DNA of 64,000 nucleotides, from the NCBI GenBank assembly GCA_039986595.1, contig JBDWQJ010000011.1, forward strand, positions 124,001 to 188,000. The letters are read 5' to 3'. Source of the DNA: Lentilitoribacter sp039986595. Lineage in GTDB: Bacteria > Pseudomonadota > Alphaproteobacteria > Rhizobiales > Rhizobiaceae. Below are positions 33,330 to 41,536 of this stretch, in pieces. A program made the translations under genes and the position numbers. Each line of letters starts with the position of its first letter. The stretch's first letter is position 1. The notes beneath the pieces were generated by a model. It was not told the origin of the DNA. It saw nothing but the letters and a program-made list of their open reading frames with translations, and made no database searches.

Positions 33330-34295
33330 ATGAAATACGCAACCATTACGAAAACCGACAATCAAACGCTTGCAATATGGGTGATAATCGGAACTGTACT
33401 CATCTTATCTTTCGGTGATGCGGTAATCAAAAACATCCATTCTGATCTGGTCTTATGGCAAATATTTGTCATTCGGTCTTGGATTGCACTCATCGCATTA
33501 TTGACCATTTTGGGGGTTAAATATCGTCAAGTTTCTTTATGGCCCAAAAACCTTGGATGGACGATCATACGCAGCCTATTAATGGGCATTATGTGGATTT
33601 CATACTATATCGCCCTGCCCCATATTCCACTATCTATCGCAGCATCTGCCTATTACACCGCTCCGATTTTTATCACATTGTTCTCGGCCCTTTTCATCGG
33701 AGATCGTATCAATATATGGGGCTGGATTGCCGTTATCATTGGGTTTAATGGCGTTGTGCTCATCTTAAAACCATCGACCAATGCATTTAATTTGTACGCG
33801 TTGCTGCCCGTGCTATCTGCGGTTTTATATGCTTCATCCATGATTTTAACCCGCACAAAATGCCGTAATGAGCACCCCCTTATATTATCCGCAGGTTTAA
33901 ATATCTCATTTATCATTTTTGGCACATGTGCCACTTTTGGACTGGGATACATCCAACCTGTTGAGCAATATTCAGAATTTTTATCGCCTCAATGGGGTGA
34001 TATGAACCTTACAACTTGGCTGCTTTTATTTGGACTTGCAATCTCGATCCTCATCGGCAGTATTGGCGCTGCCATAGCCTATCAACGCGGAAAACCATCT
34101 GTCATAGGGATATTTGATTTTACTTATGTCGGTTTTGCAGTCTTTTGGGGATTTCTGTTCTTTTCAGAAACGCCAAATGCAACCGGATTGATCGGCATGG
34201 TGATGATCGTAGCAGCCGGAATACTCACCATGGTTGAGAAAGTACCGTCGCCAATCGCGCTGATAAACAGGCTTATGCGAAACGGATCGTCTTGA
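33330..34295 (+). CDS. DMT superfamily (EamA) transporter
   Basis: About 321 residues with ten membrane helices in two EamA repeats (LALPH-type HIPLSIAASAYYTAPIFITL in the first half, AIAYQRGKPSVIGIFDFTYV in the second). The ATG at 33330 is chosen over GTG three codons earlier. It is paired with the divergent LysR regulator. Its 3' end overlaps the convergent radical SAM gene by 23 bases, an antisense overlap that could cause interference. Confidence 0.87.
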   Translation: MKYATITKTDNQTLAIWVIIGTVLILSFGDAVIKNIHSDLVLWQIFVIRSWIALIALLTILGVKYRQVSLWPKNLGWTIIRSLLMGIMWISYYIALPHIPLSIAASAYYTAPIFITLFSALFIGDRINIWGWIAVIIGFNGVVLILKPSTNAFNLYALLPVLSAVLYASSMILTRTKCRNEHPLILSAGLNISFIIFGTCATFGLGYIQPVEQYSEFLSPQWGDMNLTTWLLLFGLAISILIGSIGAAIAYQRGKPSVIGIFDFTYVGFAVFWGFLFFSETPNATGLIGMVMIVAAGILTMVEKVPSPIALINRLMRNGSS

Positions 34296-36222
34296 TCATA
34301 TTTGCTGGGCGCAAATGATATGGCAGTTTGTTTTCTCGATCCTCGCTCTTTGGGTAAAGGTCTTTGAGATTTGAAATGCGCTCTTGCTGAAAATCGGACA
34401 AGAAGCATTCATAATATTCAGAATCAAAAGCAGAAGAGATCGTTGAGATGAGTGTTTTTTTAACGGGCTTCGCTTCGCTTTCAGATACTTGAAAGAACGT
34501 ATCATTGAGCATCTCAATAAAGAAGTCACGCTCCACTTGCCCCATTGAAATTGATGTTTCCGCGAGCGATTTTTGCACCAGATCAACAAGTGCAAGGCGG
34601 TGGTTCATCAAAGCAACTGAGAGGAATTTATACACTTTATTGGCCGTTAGTTCATCCAGATCAACGCCCTTTGGCAACTCGGTCGTTGCCAACAACTCCA
34701 TCTGCACAAGCTCCAAAAAGCCTTCGTAAACGGGTGCAAACTCTTTTGATTTGAGCGAGGCACGGAATATACCATCGAGCAAAACTGATCGCTTGATACC
34801 TTTGTGATCAAGGTAACGATAAATGTTTTTGAGCATGCGCGTATTGTGGAAAATCATCACTATGAGCGCAAATTTCCGGCATTCCAAATAACCATCAAAA
34901 TCCATTGTCGATGTGTGCATAATCATCTGTTCAAATTCATAAACAGCTGTTTTTTCACTGCCATAAACCCCGGTGCACTCCGGAATAACACGATTACGCG
35001 TTTTTATATCAAACTTGTTGAGATATTCAGTCGCCTCCATCGGCGTGCCTTTTAGCACAAGCGTTTGAGGCATCGAAAACTCATCAATATTACTATCGAT
35101 AAGCTCTAAGATACCTGAGACATATGTGTTTGACGTTTCAAGCGGCAGCCCGAGCATGACGTCGGAATAGGTTTCTACCCCATCGTTTGAAAACTCTTCA
35201 AACACGCTGATATCAAGGTTTTTGCGCTCAACCTGTTTCAGCGTTTCAGGGTTCATACTTTGCATTGCAGCGCGGATCATAATTGAATCTGGCTTTAACA
35301 TTTTTGCATGAGTTAAAATGCGATTGGCCTGGCTTTTACCGGTGGAGCACCACACCTGTTTTGGAAAATCATAAAGGTCCTGAGACTTTCGGATACCTTC
35401 AAAGACGTCTAGATCCTGCTTATACATGCCGAAATTGGGGTCAGTGAATTCGACAATCGACATATTAAGCCCCAGCTCTTGCTTTTTCTGGGCAATATAC
35501 TCGATCTCCTCGCCGATGCGGCTTCCTTCAAAGAAACGTACCTTGGAGAAATACTTTGTCCCTTGCTGACAATAGGTACATGCGTAAGGACAGCCGCGAT
35601 TTGATTCCAAGAGCGGGATGGCATTATCTTCAAAAAAGACGTCCATGATGCCAGAAACATAAGGCGATGGTATTTCATCCAGTGACGTTTTTCCAACGCC
35701 AATGCGGGTATCCTCAACATCGCCACACATGAGCTTATCCGCATCATGATCATAGGCAAAACAGTTCATAATTTTGGCATGCTTGGTTTGTGCAATCGAG
35801 CGATTATTAGATCTAAACTGTTTGAGGATTTCTAGTGAAACGATCTCACCATCACCTTCAACCAAAATATCAACCTGCGGGTTTTGCGCGACGAAGGCTT
35901 CTTTACCCTCCAGGTTCACGCTAACATTAGGTCCACCCATAACAATCAGACAATTATCAAATTGGTTTTTCAATCGTGAGGCATAATATAAATTCAGCTC
36001 CTCATTCCACATGTAATTGCCGAACAGGACGACATCAGGCGTTGTGGATTGAAGGTATTCTTCAAATTTCGAAGGCCGTTTGAAGAGTGCAATTTCTAAA
36101 TCATCATCTTTGTAATTGAGCTTTAAAAATTCAGCGATCACCCCGATTGATAACGGCATAAAAACGTTCTGAACTGAGCCGCTTTCATCTTCATGACTTA
36201 ACATCAATAAGGCGATTTTCAT
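34273..36222 (-). CDS. Radical SAM protein with B12-binding-like N-terminal domain
   Basis: 649 residues from the ATG at 36222. Residues 1-140 form a Rossmann-like domain of the B12-binding type (FMPLSIGVIAEFLKLNY, VVLFGNYMWNEELNLYY, VMGGPNVSVNLEG, ILVEGDGEIVSLEIL), but the DxHxxG cobalamin motif is absent. The radical SAM cluster CPYACTYC has Cys211, Cys215 and Cys218, followed by a TIM-barrel-like part (MIRAAMQSMNPETLKQVERK, DVMLGLPLETSNTY). The C-terminal 250 residues are mostly helical and unrecognised. The reaction is not predictable; methylation, ring or peptide modification are all possible. Confidence 0.88.
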   Translation of the reverse strand: MKIALLMLSHEDESGSVQNVFMPLSIGVIAEFLKLNYKDDDLEIALFKRPSKFEEYLQSTTPDVVLFGNYMWNEELNLYYASRLKNQFDNCLIVMGGPNVSVNLEGKEAFVAQNPQVDILVEGDGEIVSLEILKQFRSNNRSIAQTKHAKIMNCFAYDHDADKLMCGDVEDTRIGVGKTSLDEIPSPYVSGIMDVFFEDNAIPLLESNRGCPYACTYCQQGTKYFSKVRFFEGSRIGEEIEYIAQKKQELGLNMSIVEFTDPNFGMYKQDLDVFEGIRKSQDLYDFPKQVWCSTGKSQANRILTHAKMLKPDSIMIRAAMQSMNPETLKQVERKNLDISVFEEFSNDGVETYSDVMLGLPLETSNTYVSGILELIDSNIDEFSMPQTLVLKGTPMEATEYLNKFDIKTRNRVIPECTGVYGSEKTAVYEFEQMIMHTSTMDFDGYLECRKFALIVMIFHNTRMLKNIYRYLDHKGIKRSVLLDGIFRASLKSKEFAPVYEGFLELVQMELLATTELPKGVDLDELTANKVYKFLSVALMNHRLALVDLVQKSLAETSISMGQVERDFFIEMLNDTFFQVSESEAKPVKKTLISTISSAFDSEYYECFLSDFQQERISNLKDLYPKSEDRENKLPYHLRPANMIKTIRFA

Positions 36223-36263
36223 TACCACTTGCTCCCAAAAAACTGACTTGTTCTTTTCTTCAT
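36222..36263 (-). CDS. Possible 13-residue mini-ORF coupled to the radical SAM gene
   Basis: An ATG at 36263 gives a 13-codon frame (MKKRTSQFFGSKW) whose stop overlaps the radical SAM start as TAATG. The basic start and aromatic C-terminus are notable, but the frame is very short and the ribosome site (GGAT) is weak. It may be a coupling leader, a peptide substrate, or chance. Confidence 0.2.
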   Translation of the reverse strand: MKKRTSQFFGSKW

Positions 36264-36461
36264 TTCATCCAAAAGATAAAACAAATTCAAACTGTTGCAT
36301 CAGGAATAACAATCGAGGCTTTTGCCAAAATGAACTTTTGGTTCTTTCTAACCACGTGCGAAACTCATTCCGACTCAAAGAACGCTACGAAACAAAAACA
36401 GAGTTAAATTGGTAACAAGGAACCTAGCGGGCCGCAAGACATAGAGACATGTAATGCACCG

Positions 36462-37013
36462 CTAACCAATGGGTTTGGCAGGATTACCGACAACTTTGGT
36501 GCCGGGGGCTACGTCTTTTGTTACAACACTGCCCGCCCCAACAATTGCGCCATCGCCGATCGTCAGCCCAGGCAATATAATTGCGCCGCCACCAATCCAG
36601 ACATCTTCCCCGATAGTAATCGGATAGCCTATTTCATATCCTTGCGATCGCTCTAAACGCTCTAAATGATGCAATGGGCAATAAAGCTGAACTTTCGGGC
36701 CAAGCAGCGTTCTGGCACCAATTGTCACCTTTGCAGTATCTAAAATCACGCAATCTGCATTGAGATAAACACCTTCGGCTAAATGGATATTCATGCCATA
36801 AACGCAGTGAAATGGCGCGGTTACAATTGCGCTTTCATGGGCGCTTGCAAACAAAGTTCGTAATTTTTGACCCATTGCGCCGCGCTCGCTGGGATGCATA
36901 TGATTATGCTCATGAACAGCATCCGCTGCCTTTTGGCGCAAGGTTTCCAGTTCATCATCAATGCAAATGTACCATTCGCCATCAATCATTTTTTGAAGGT
37001 TTGTTTTCGTCAT
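36462..37013 (-). CDS. Maltose/sugar O-acetyltransferase (LbH-MAT)
   Basis: 183 residues. The N-terminal helical cap is MIDGEWYICIDDELETLRQK with NHMHPSERGAMGQKL. The beta-helix part includes HCVYGMNIHLAEGVYLNADC, ILDTAKVTIGARTLLGPKV, GGGAIILPGLTIGDGAIVGA and the final VTKDVAPGTKVVGNPAKPI. The catalytic His lies in PLHHLE. Members acetylate maltose, galactosides or Nod-factor-like sugars with acetyl-CoA. It resembles the fragment at the left end of the window. Confidence 0.92.
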   Translation of the reverse strand: MTKTNLQKMIDGEWYICIDDELETLRQKAADAVHEHNHMHPSERGAMGQKLRTLFASAHESAIVTAPFHCVYGMNIHLAEGVYLNADCVILDTAKVTIGARTLLGPKVQLYCPLHHLERLERSQGYEIGYPITIGEDVWIGGGAIILPGLTIGDGAIVGAGSVVTKDVAPGTKVVGNPAKPIG

Positions 37014-37080
37014 TTCAAATATCTACATCTTAAATTCACACAAGGAAATGGGTATTATTAATGACAGCTAACTTGACCAG

Positions 37081-37127
37081 CCCAAGGTTCTTTTAGCCCA
37101 GGGTTCTTTAGCCGAAGATTCTTCTTT
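37081..37127. repeat. Short imperfect tandem repeat after a membrane-protein gene
   Basis: Three consecutive units of about 16 bases, CCCAAGGTTCTTTTAG, CCCAGGGTTCTTTAG and CCGAAGATTCTTCTTTAA, lie at and just beyond the 3' end of the gene at 37126. They look like a recent slippage product. No function is evident. Confidence 0.6.
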
Positions 37128-37896
37128 AAACCCGCCACAACGCACCTAGATGCGTTGCTGCTAAAATCACTCCGATCCCAAAAGCAGCTGCAACAGCAAT
37201 TTCTGAGGCGTATTTCTCGACCAGCACATTCACAAATACTCCCAATAGACCCCAAATGGCAGATATTGCGACCAGATAAGAATTTGTAATATTGGCAACA
37301 ATAGCAACGATAAAACTAGCTAATGCGATAAGCAAAATAGCATTCTGCGTTTTCCGCGGATCAAATCGAGCCTGAATTTTTACCAAGGTTGAAGCCAAAT
37401 TGACAATAACAGTTATACATAGCCAACCCGTTAAAAACTGGATCGGCCCAAGGCCAAACCAGTAGTTCAACGACAATTTATCGAACTCAACAGCACTTGC
37501 GGACAGAACTGTATAAATCGCGGTACCAGCAGCAGTAGTTAGCGCGATGACGCTTTGAGGCCCCATGCCAAATTTCGGCACATAGGCCTGCCAGAAACAC
37601 GTGCACAACATGATCAATATCATGGGCAAACGCAGGGTTACTAGAAGCTCATTCGCAAGGTTTTCTGCTCTTATTTGCCAAATTGCAAAGGCTAACACCC
37701 AGGCAAAAATCACCAGCCAAATGGCAAAAAATGGACCGAACGGCACCAATGGTGTTTGGATATCATCTTTTGCAAGCGCGCCTGAATGATCAGCCTTTTT
37801 AACGTGCGGCCACGAACCGATAGCAATTTGGCTAACGGCAAGAATGAGAACCATGATGGATAAAATGCCGCTGGCGGACGCATATAAGTCAAGCAT
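37126..37896 (-). CDS. Multi-pass membrane protein, possibly TspO/MBR-like
   Basis: 256 residues with seven or eight hydrophobic helices. Segments such as FGPFFAIWLVIFAWVLAFAI and QFLTGWLCITVIVNLAS are rich in Trp and aromatic residues, and CFWQAYVPKFG recalls tryptophan-rich sensory proteins (TspO/MBR) and their distant relatives. The similarity is weak. It has no linked partner; the upstream neighbour is divergent. Confidence 0.55.
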   Translation of the reverse strand: MLDLYASASGILSIMVLILAVSQIAIGSWPHVKKADHSGALAKDDIQTPLVPFGPFFAIWLVIFAWVLAFAIWQIRAENLANELLVTLRLPMILIMLCTCFWQAYVPKFGMGPQSVIALTTAAGTAIYTVLSASAVEFDKLSLNYWFGLGPIQFLTGWLCITVIVNLASTLVKIQARFDPRKTQNAILLIALASFIVAIVANITNSYLVAISAIWGLLGVFVNVLVEKYASEIAVAAAFGIGVILAATHLGALWRV

Positions 37897-38077
37897 AAAG
37901 GAACCGTTTCACATCTGAGATTTTGACAAACATTATACCTAATTCGCAAGCAGCAATAGCATTTGGTTATAAGATTATCGCATTGAGCAATTTTGTTAAG
38001 ACAATTGATGCCCGATTGCGGGATTTCCCTCCACATGATAGGGCTTTGTTTCAATTTTGATTTGGAGGACAATCATC

Positions 38078-38545
38078 ATGCGGAAGATCATTTTACTTGG
38101 CACACACGGAATTGCATTGGCCATTGGTTTTGCATTGGGTATTTATCTATTGCCTATTATTATTGCGCCGCCGAGTGTAGATAAAGCCATGCTGGAAAGC
38201 TCCGCAGAAAACGCGTTGTTTGAAGCTGAATTTACTAAAGATCTCGCTGGCAGTGATTTCCTTCATTGGGGAACGGGCAAAGTTGCCGTAAGCGCTACAA
38301 AAATTGTCCATATGGGTGAGCTTGCTCCCGGGCCTGACTACATCGTTTATCTTGTGCCGGAATTTGTTGAAGACGAAGCTGGATTTAACGCCATCAAAGA
38401 ACAATCTGCTGCCATTGGCAGTGTGAAAACCTTCGATGGGTTTATCTCAGATATACCGCAAGGGGTTGATGTCGGCGCATATAACACAGTGCTTGTATGG
38501 TGTGAGACATTCGGTGAGTTCATCACTGCAGCCAAGTACCGTTGA
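38078..38545 (+). CDS. DM13-domain membrane-anchored protein
   Basis: About 155 residues from the ATG at 38078, which has GGAGGAC upstream. An N-terminal anchor (THGIALAIGFALGIYLLPII) precedes the DM13 domain: FLHWGTGKVAVSATKIVHMG, LAPGPDYIVYLVPEFV, IKEQSAAIGSVKTFDGFISD and YNTVLVWCETFGEFITAA. DM13 domains are proposed to have a redox or electron-transfer role with a near-invariant Cys, here in VWCETFGE. A second DM13 protein lies at 40595, with a permease and LysR between. Confidence 0.88.
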   Translation: MRKIILLGTHGIALAIGFALGIYLLPIIIAPPSVDKAMLESSAENALFEAEFTKDLAGSDFLHWGTGKVAVSATKIVHMGELAPGPDYIVYLVPEFVEDEAGFNAIKEQSAAIGSVKTFDGFISDIPQGVDVGAYNTVLVWCETFGEFITAAKYR

Positions 38546-38609
38546 TAATAAAGCACGCTTAGCGGGCGTAATTTAAAGTTATGCCCGCCATTTTCCTAAT
38601 AATCACGCA

Positions 38610-39632
38610 CTAGCCTAACCATTCAAACACATAGCCAACTGCAAGTGATCCGTTCACAGCAAGCGCCAAATATAGCATAAATGGTTTGATTTTAAGAACT
38701 GGCGCAATTGCCAATGCGCCCCAAATGCTGACTACGCCTCCTGAGACTAAAAACGCCATCGCAGCACCATTTGACATGCCGTTTTCTATCAAACTTCGCG
38801 CAAGTGGAAGTGCGGCATATCCATCAATATAGGCGGGCGCGCCGACAAACACAGCCGCTGGAATAGCCCAAAATTTATCCTCACCAACATATGGCGCAAG
38901 GGATCCTGGTGTCAGTGCGGAATTTAACATAAACTCAGCGGCAAATGCCGGGGTTAGGCAAATGAGTATCAAACGCGTGGTTGCAAAAAACTGACGTTTA
39001 AATGCCGATCGCCTTTCATCCGTCTTCCAGACATAGGCATCAAAAGAACCAATTTTACTGCACGTATTTGCGTTCATACCTTTTAGCAATGCATTGTCGC
39101 GCAATGCATGTAACGCCCAGGGTGTGGTTGCAAATATAGCGGTGATCGCACCACCAAAAAGCCCCAGACAAAAAGCGCCCACTGTCTTACCGATGGCGAA
39201 GCTCAGCCCAAGTGTTGCTGCGGTTGTTGCAAGCATTGCGGGGTCTGTGACCGGTGATGATAACCAAAACGCCATAATAGGCGCCAAAGGAACGCCAGCT
39301 GCTAACAATCCCGCCATTAGCGGCAAGACAGTCACGCCGCAAACAGGGGTTAAAGCACCAATAAGCGATGCTAAAAGAATAGACCTTGCAGGCCTTCCCT
39401 CAAATGCTTTTGCAATATGGTTATCTGCGCCACTTGCTATGATCCAAGCTGTTAGCAATATTCCAGGCACAACAATTGGGGCGATTGTCACCAAGCCCCA
39501 AAACACAAACAATATGCAATCATAGAACTGTTGCGGCCAAACAAATGCAACACCCACAAGAAGCACCAAGCCAAAGCCAGCTAAGAATTTCTTATCGATG
39601 AATTGCCTGACTAACGTATTTCCTAATGCCAT
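38610..39632 (-). CDS. Permease of the YraQ/ArsP (COG0701) type
   Basis: 340 residues with eight to ten membrane helices. Typical features are PIVVPGILLTAWIIASGADN, LIGALTPVCGVTVLPLMAGL (the conserved C-G-V motif in the first half), AFWLSSPVTDPAMLATTAAT and FVGAPAYIDGYAALPLARSL in the second half. Family members export organo-arsenicals or other soft-metal compounds, or have unknown substrates. The LysR gene at 39719 is divergent and probably regulates it. Confidence 0.85.
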   Translation of the reverse strand: MALGNTLVRQFIDKKFLAGFGLVLLVGVAFVWPQQFYDCILFVFWGLVTIAPIVVPGILLTAWIIASGADNHIAKAFEGRPARSILLASLIGALTPVCGVTVLPLMAGLLAAGVPLAPIMAFWLSSPVTDPAMLATTAATLGLSFAIGKTVGAFCLGLFGGAITAIFATTPWALHALRDNALLKGMNANTCSKIGSFDAYVWKTDERRSAFKRQFFATTRLILICLTPAFAAEFMLNSALTPGSLAPYVGEDKFWAIPAAVFVGAPAYIDGYAALPLARSLIENGMSNGAAMAFLVSGGVVSIWGALAIAPVLKIKPFMLYLALAVNGSLAVGYVFEWLG

Positions 39633-39662
39633 TCAAATACTCCTTTAGCCTTGTAAATTATG

Positions 39663-39702
39663 TGAAATAAAGACATATATGAAATGAATAATACTTATTT
39701 CA
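39663..39702. promoter_or_regulatory. Candidate LysR operator between permease and LysR genes
   Basis: TGAAATAA at 39663-39670 and TTATTTCA at 39695-39702 are perfect inverted eight-base arms, with CATATATG near the centre. The placement between divergent LysR and permease genes fits a LysR binding region covering both promoters. Confidence 0.5.
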
Positions 39703-39718
39703 GCCATCGGAAATTCAT

Positions 39719-40573
39719 ATGAATAACTTAGATAGCGATCTCTTACGAACATTTCTTGCGGTTGCGCAAACCGGCAGCGTAACAGCTGGTGCGGACAAAA
39801 TTGCGCGCTCACAATCTGCGACAAGTATTCAGATTAAACGCTTGGAAGATATACTGGGTCGCACGGTTTTTGAACGCCATGGTCGCGGTGTTATCCTCAG
39901 CGAAACCGGGAGGCAACTTATACCTATCGCACGTGATGTAACTGAACGGTTAGACGGCGCTTTGAAAGATATTTCGGGCGAACAAGTTGAGGGGAAGATA
40001 CGTTTTGGCATTCCTGATGATCATGGCAGAGAAAAACTTGCACAAATCATTGCAAATTTTGCGCAAAGGCACCCACAGATCGAATTGGATGTCACCTGTG
40101 CGTTAAGTACTGAGTTTCCAAAAGCACTTGATAAAGGCGATCTAGACCTAGCTATTTATGAGATAGAGACCCTCAATTCGCAGGATGAACTTTTGTTTGA
40201 AGACCCAACCGTTTGGGCAAGTTCTATTCATGCAGACTTCTCAAATAACGAAGTTTTACCCATCGCGCTTTTTGACCAAGCCTGTTGGTGGCGAGATGTG
40301 GCATTAAATGCATTAAAAGCACGCGGGCAACCCTATCGGATCGTATATTCCAGTCAGAGTGTGTCTGGTGTCGTAGCCGCGGTGGAAGCCGGCATTGCAA
40401 TTGGGTTGTTGGGCCGTACATCGCTGCACAAAGGATTATCTGTTTTAGGCAATGAATATAGTCTACCATCTACGCCAACCTCAAAACTGATTTTGGCAAG
40501 TAAAGGCACGAACGATCGCGCTATTGAAGCGCTCAAATCCGTCATTCGATCTGCATTTTTAAACTACGGCTAG
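39719..40573 (+). CDS. LysR-family transcription regulator
   Basis: 284 residues. The HTH region is LDSDLLRTFLAVAQTGSVTA with GADKIARSQSATSIQIKRLE and TVFERHGRGVILSETGRQL. The effector domain has GKIRFGIPDDHGREKLAQII, a variant of the common GxLRIG start, and AAVEAGIAIGLLGRTSL. It is divergent from the permease gene at 38610-39632, with a dyad between them. Confidence 0.9.
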   Translation: MNNLDSDLLRTFLAVAQTGSVTAGADKIARSQSATSIQIKRLEDILGRTVFERHGRGVILSETGRQLIPIARDVTERLDGALKDISGEQVEGKIRFGIPDDHGREKLAQIIANFAQRHPQIELDVTCALSTEFPKALDKGDLDLAIYEIETLNSQDELLFEDPTVWASSIHADFSNNEVLPIALFDQACWWRDVALNALKARGQPYRIVYSSQSVSGVVAAVEAGIAIGLLGRTSLHKGLSVLGNEYSLPSTPTSKLILASKGTNDRAIEALKSVIRSAFLNYG

Positions 40574-40594
40574 TCTGCAGCCTCTTTCAGCTGT

Positions 40595-40951
40595 TTATCG
40601 GATGCTCGCTTTACCAAATGTGTGATTATATTTCTTACAATAGATGAAAACAGAGGAATATTTAGATAGGTCAATACCTTCTGGCAATGCGTATGTCTGG
40701 CTGCCTTTATTCTTTTTCAAAACTGCAATGATCTTTGTTGGATTGTCATTTCCCAAATAAACGTAAAGGTCAGGCCCGCTGGTCGTTTTAAAGTTGGACG
40801 ATAATTTAACTGCAGTTTCCGTAACCTCTACGGTACCGCGAACACGTTCGCCTTCAACGCCATTAAACGTGCCACTTGCAGCAACACCCTGCCCTATAAG
40901 CAAAAATGACATTGCCATTACAGCAAATATAACTTTGATTGAATTGAACAT
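40595..40951 (-). CDS. Secreted DM13-domain protein
   Basis: 118 residues. The signal peptide is IKVIFAVMAMSFLLIGQGVA. The DM13 part reads GTFNGVEGERVRGTVEVTET, TSGPDLYVYLGNDNPTKIIA, KNKGSQTYALPEGIDLSKYS and VFIYCKKYNHTFGKASI, with the conserved Cys in IYCKKYNHTFG. It is a minimal, fully periplasmic or secreted version of the domain also seen at 38078. A link with the permease/LysR pair between the two is suggested by position only. Confidence 0.9.
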   Translation of the reverse strand: MFNSIKVIFAVMAMSFLLIGQGVAASGTFNGVEGERVRGTVEVTETAVKLSSNFKTTSGPDLYVYLGNDNPTKIIAVLKKNKGSQTYALPEGIDLSKYSSVFIYCKKYNHTFGKASIR

Positions 40952-41109
40952 AATAATGCCTCCAAATTTTCAATCTGTCCTATCAATATGCGCTATCAAC
41001 AGCAATTCACACTCGTGTTATTGCACTTTGAGGTGTCTGTTTGAAGTGTCAGCTGCATTTTTCGAAAAGACTGTGTTAAGTTTAACCCCATATTGGGATG
41101 GAGGTACAG

Positions 41110-41511
41110 ATGATAAAGACTATGATTACAACACTGGCTGCTTGGATCGCACTCACGGTTTCCGCTTTTGCAGGGCCTGAAGGCAACTATACAGTAAGAG
41201 GCACAAACCCCGGTGGTCAGGGAGAATATTCAGGCACCGTGAGCGTACATCAAACTGGGCAAACATACTCGGTCATTTGGAATGTTGGTGGGGTGAAATA
41301 CACCGGCACAGGATTGGGCGCAGAAGATAGCAAAGGTTATTCCACTATGGGGCCTGCAAGCACGGGAGATTCCTCCATTGCAATATCATATATATCTGAT
41401 GGATCCTTTGGATTGGCATATTATGTCGAGCAGGAAGATGGTACTTGGCGCGGCATTTGGACTTATGGTGGTTCAAATAAAATTGGCACCGAGGTATGGA
41501 TAAGACGCTAG
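41110..41511 (+). CDS. Secreted beta-rich protein of unknown function
   Basis: 133 residues from ATG 41110 with GGGATGGAGG upstream. The signal peptide is IKTMITTLAAWIALTVSAFA. The mature part is Gly-, Thr- and Tyr-rich with alternating strands: GNYTVRGTNPGGQGEYSGTV, TYSVIWNVGGVKYTGTGLG, SYISDGSFGLAYYVEQEDGT and WRGIWTYGGSNKIGTEVW. This pattern is found in small lipocalin/avidin-like periplasmic barrels. No specific family name is certain. Confidence 0.6.
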   Translation: MIKTMITTLAAWIALTVSAFAGPEGNYTVRGTNPGGQGEYSGTVSVHQTGQTYSVIWNVGGVKYTGTGLGAEDSKGYSTMGPASTGDSSIAISYISDGSFGLAYYVEQEDGTWRGIWTYGGSNKIGTEVWIRR

Positions 41512-41536
41512 ATTTTTAAGCTATCATCAGCCCAAC

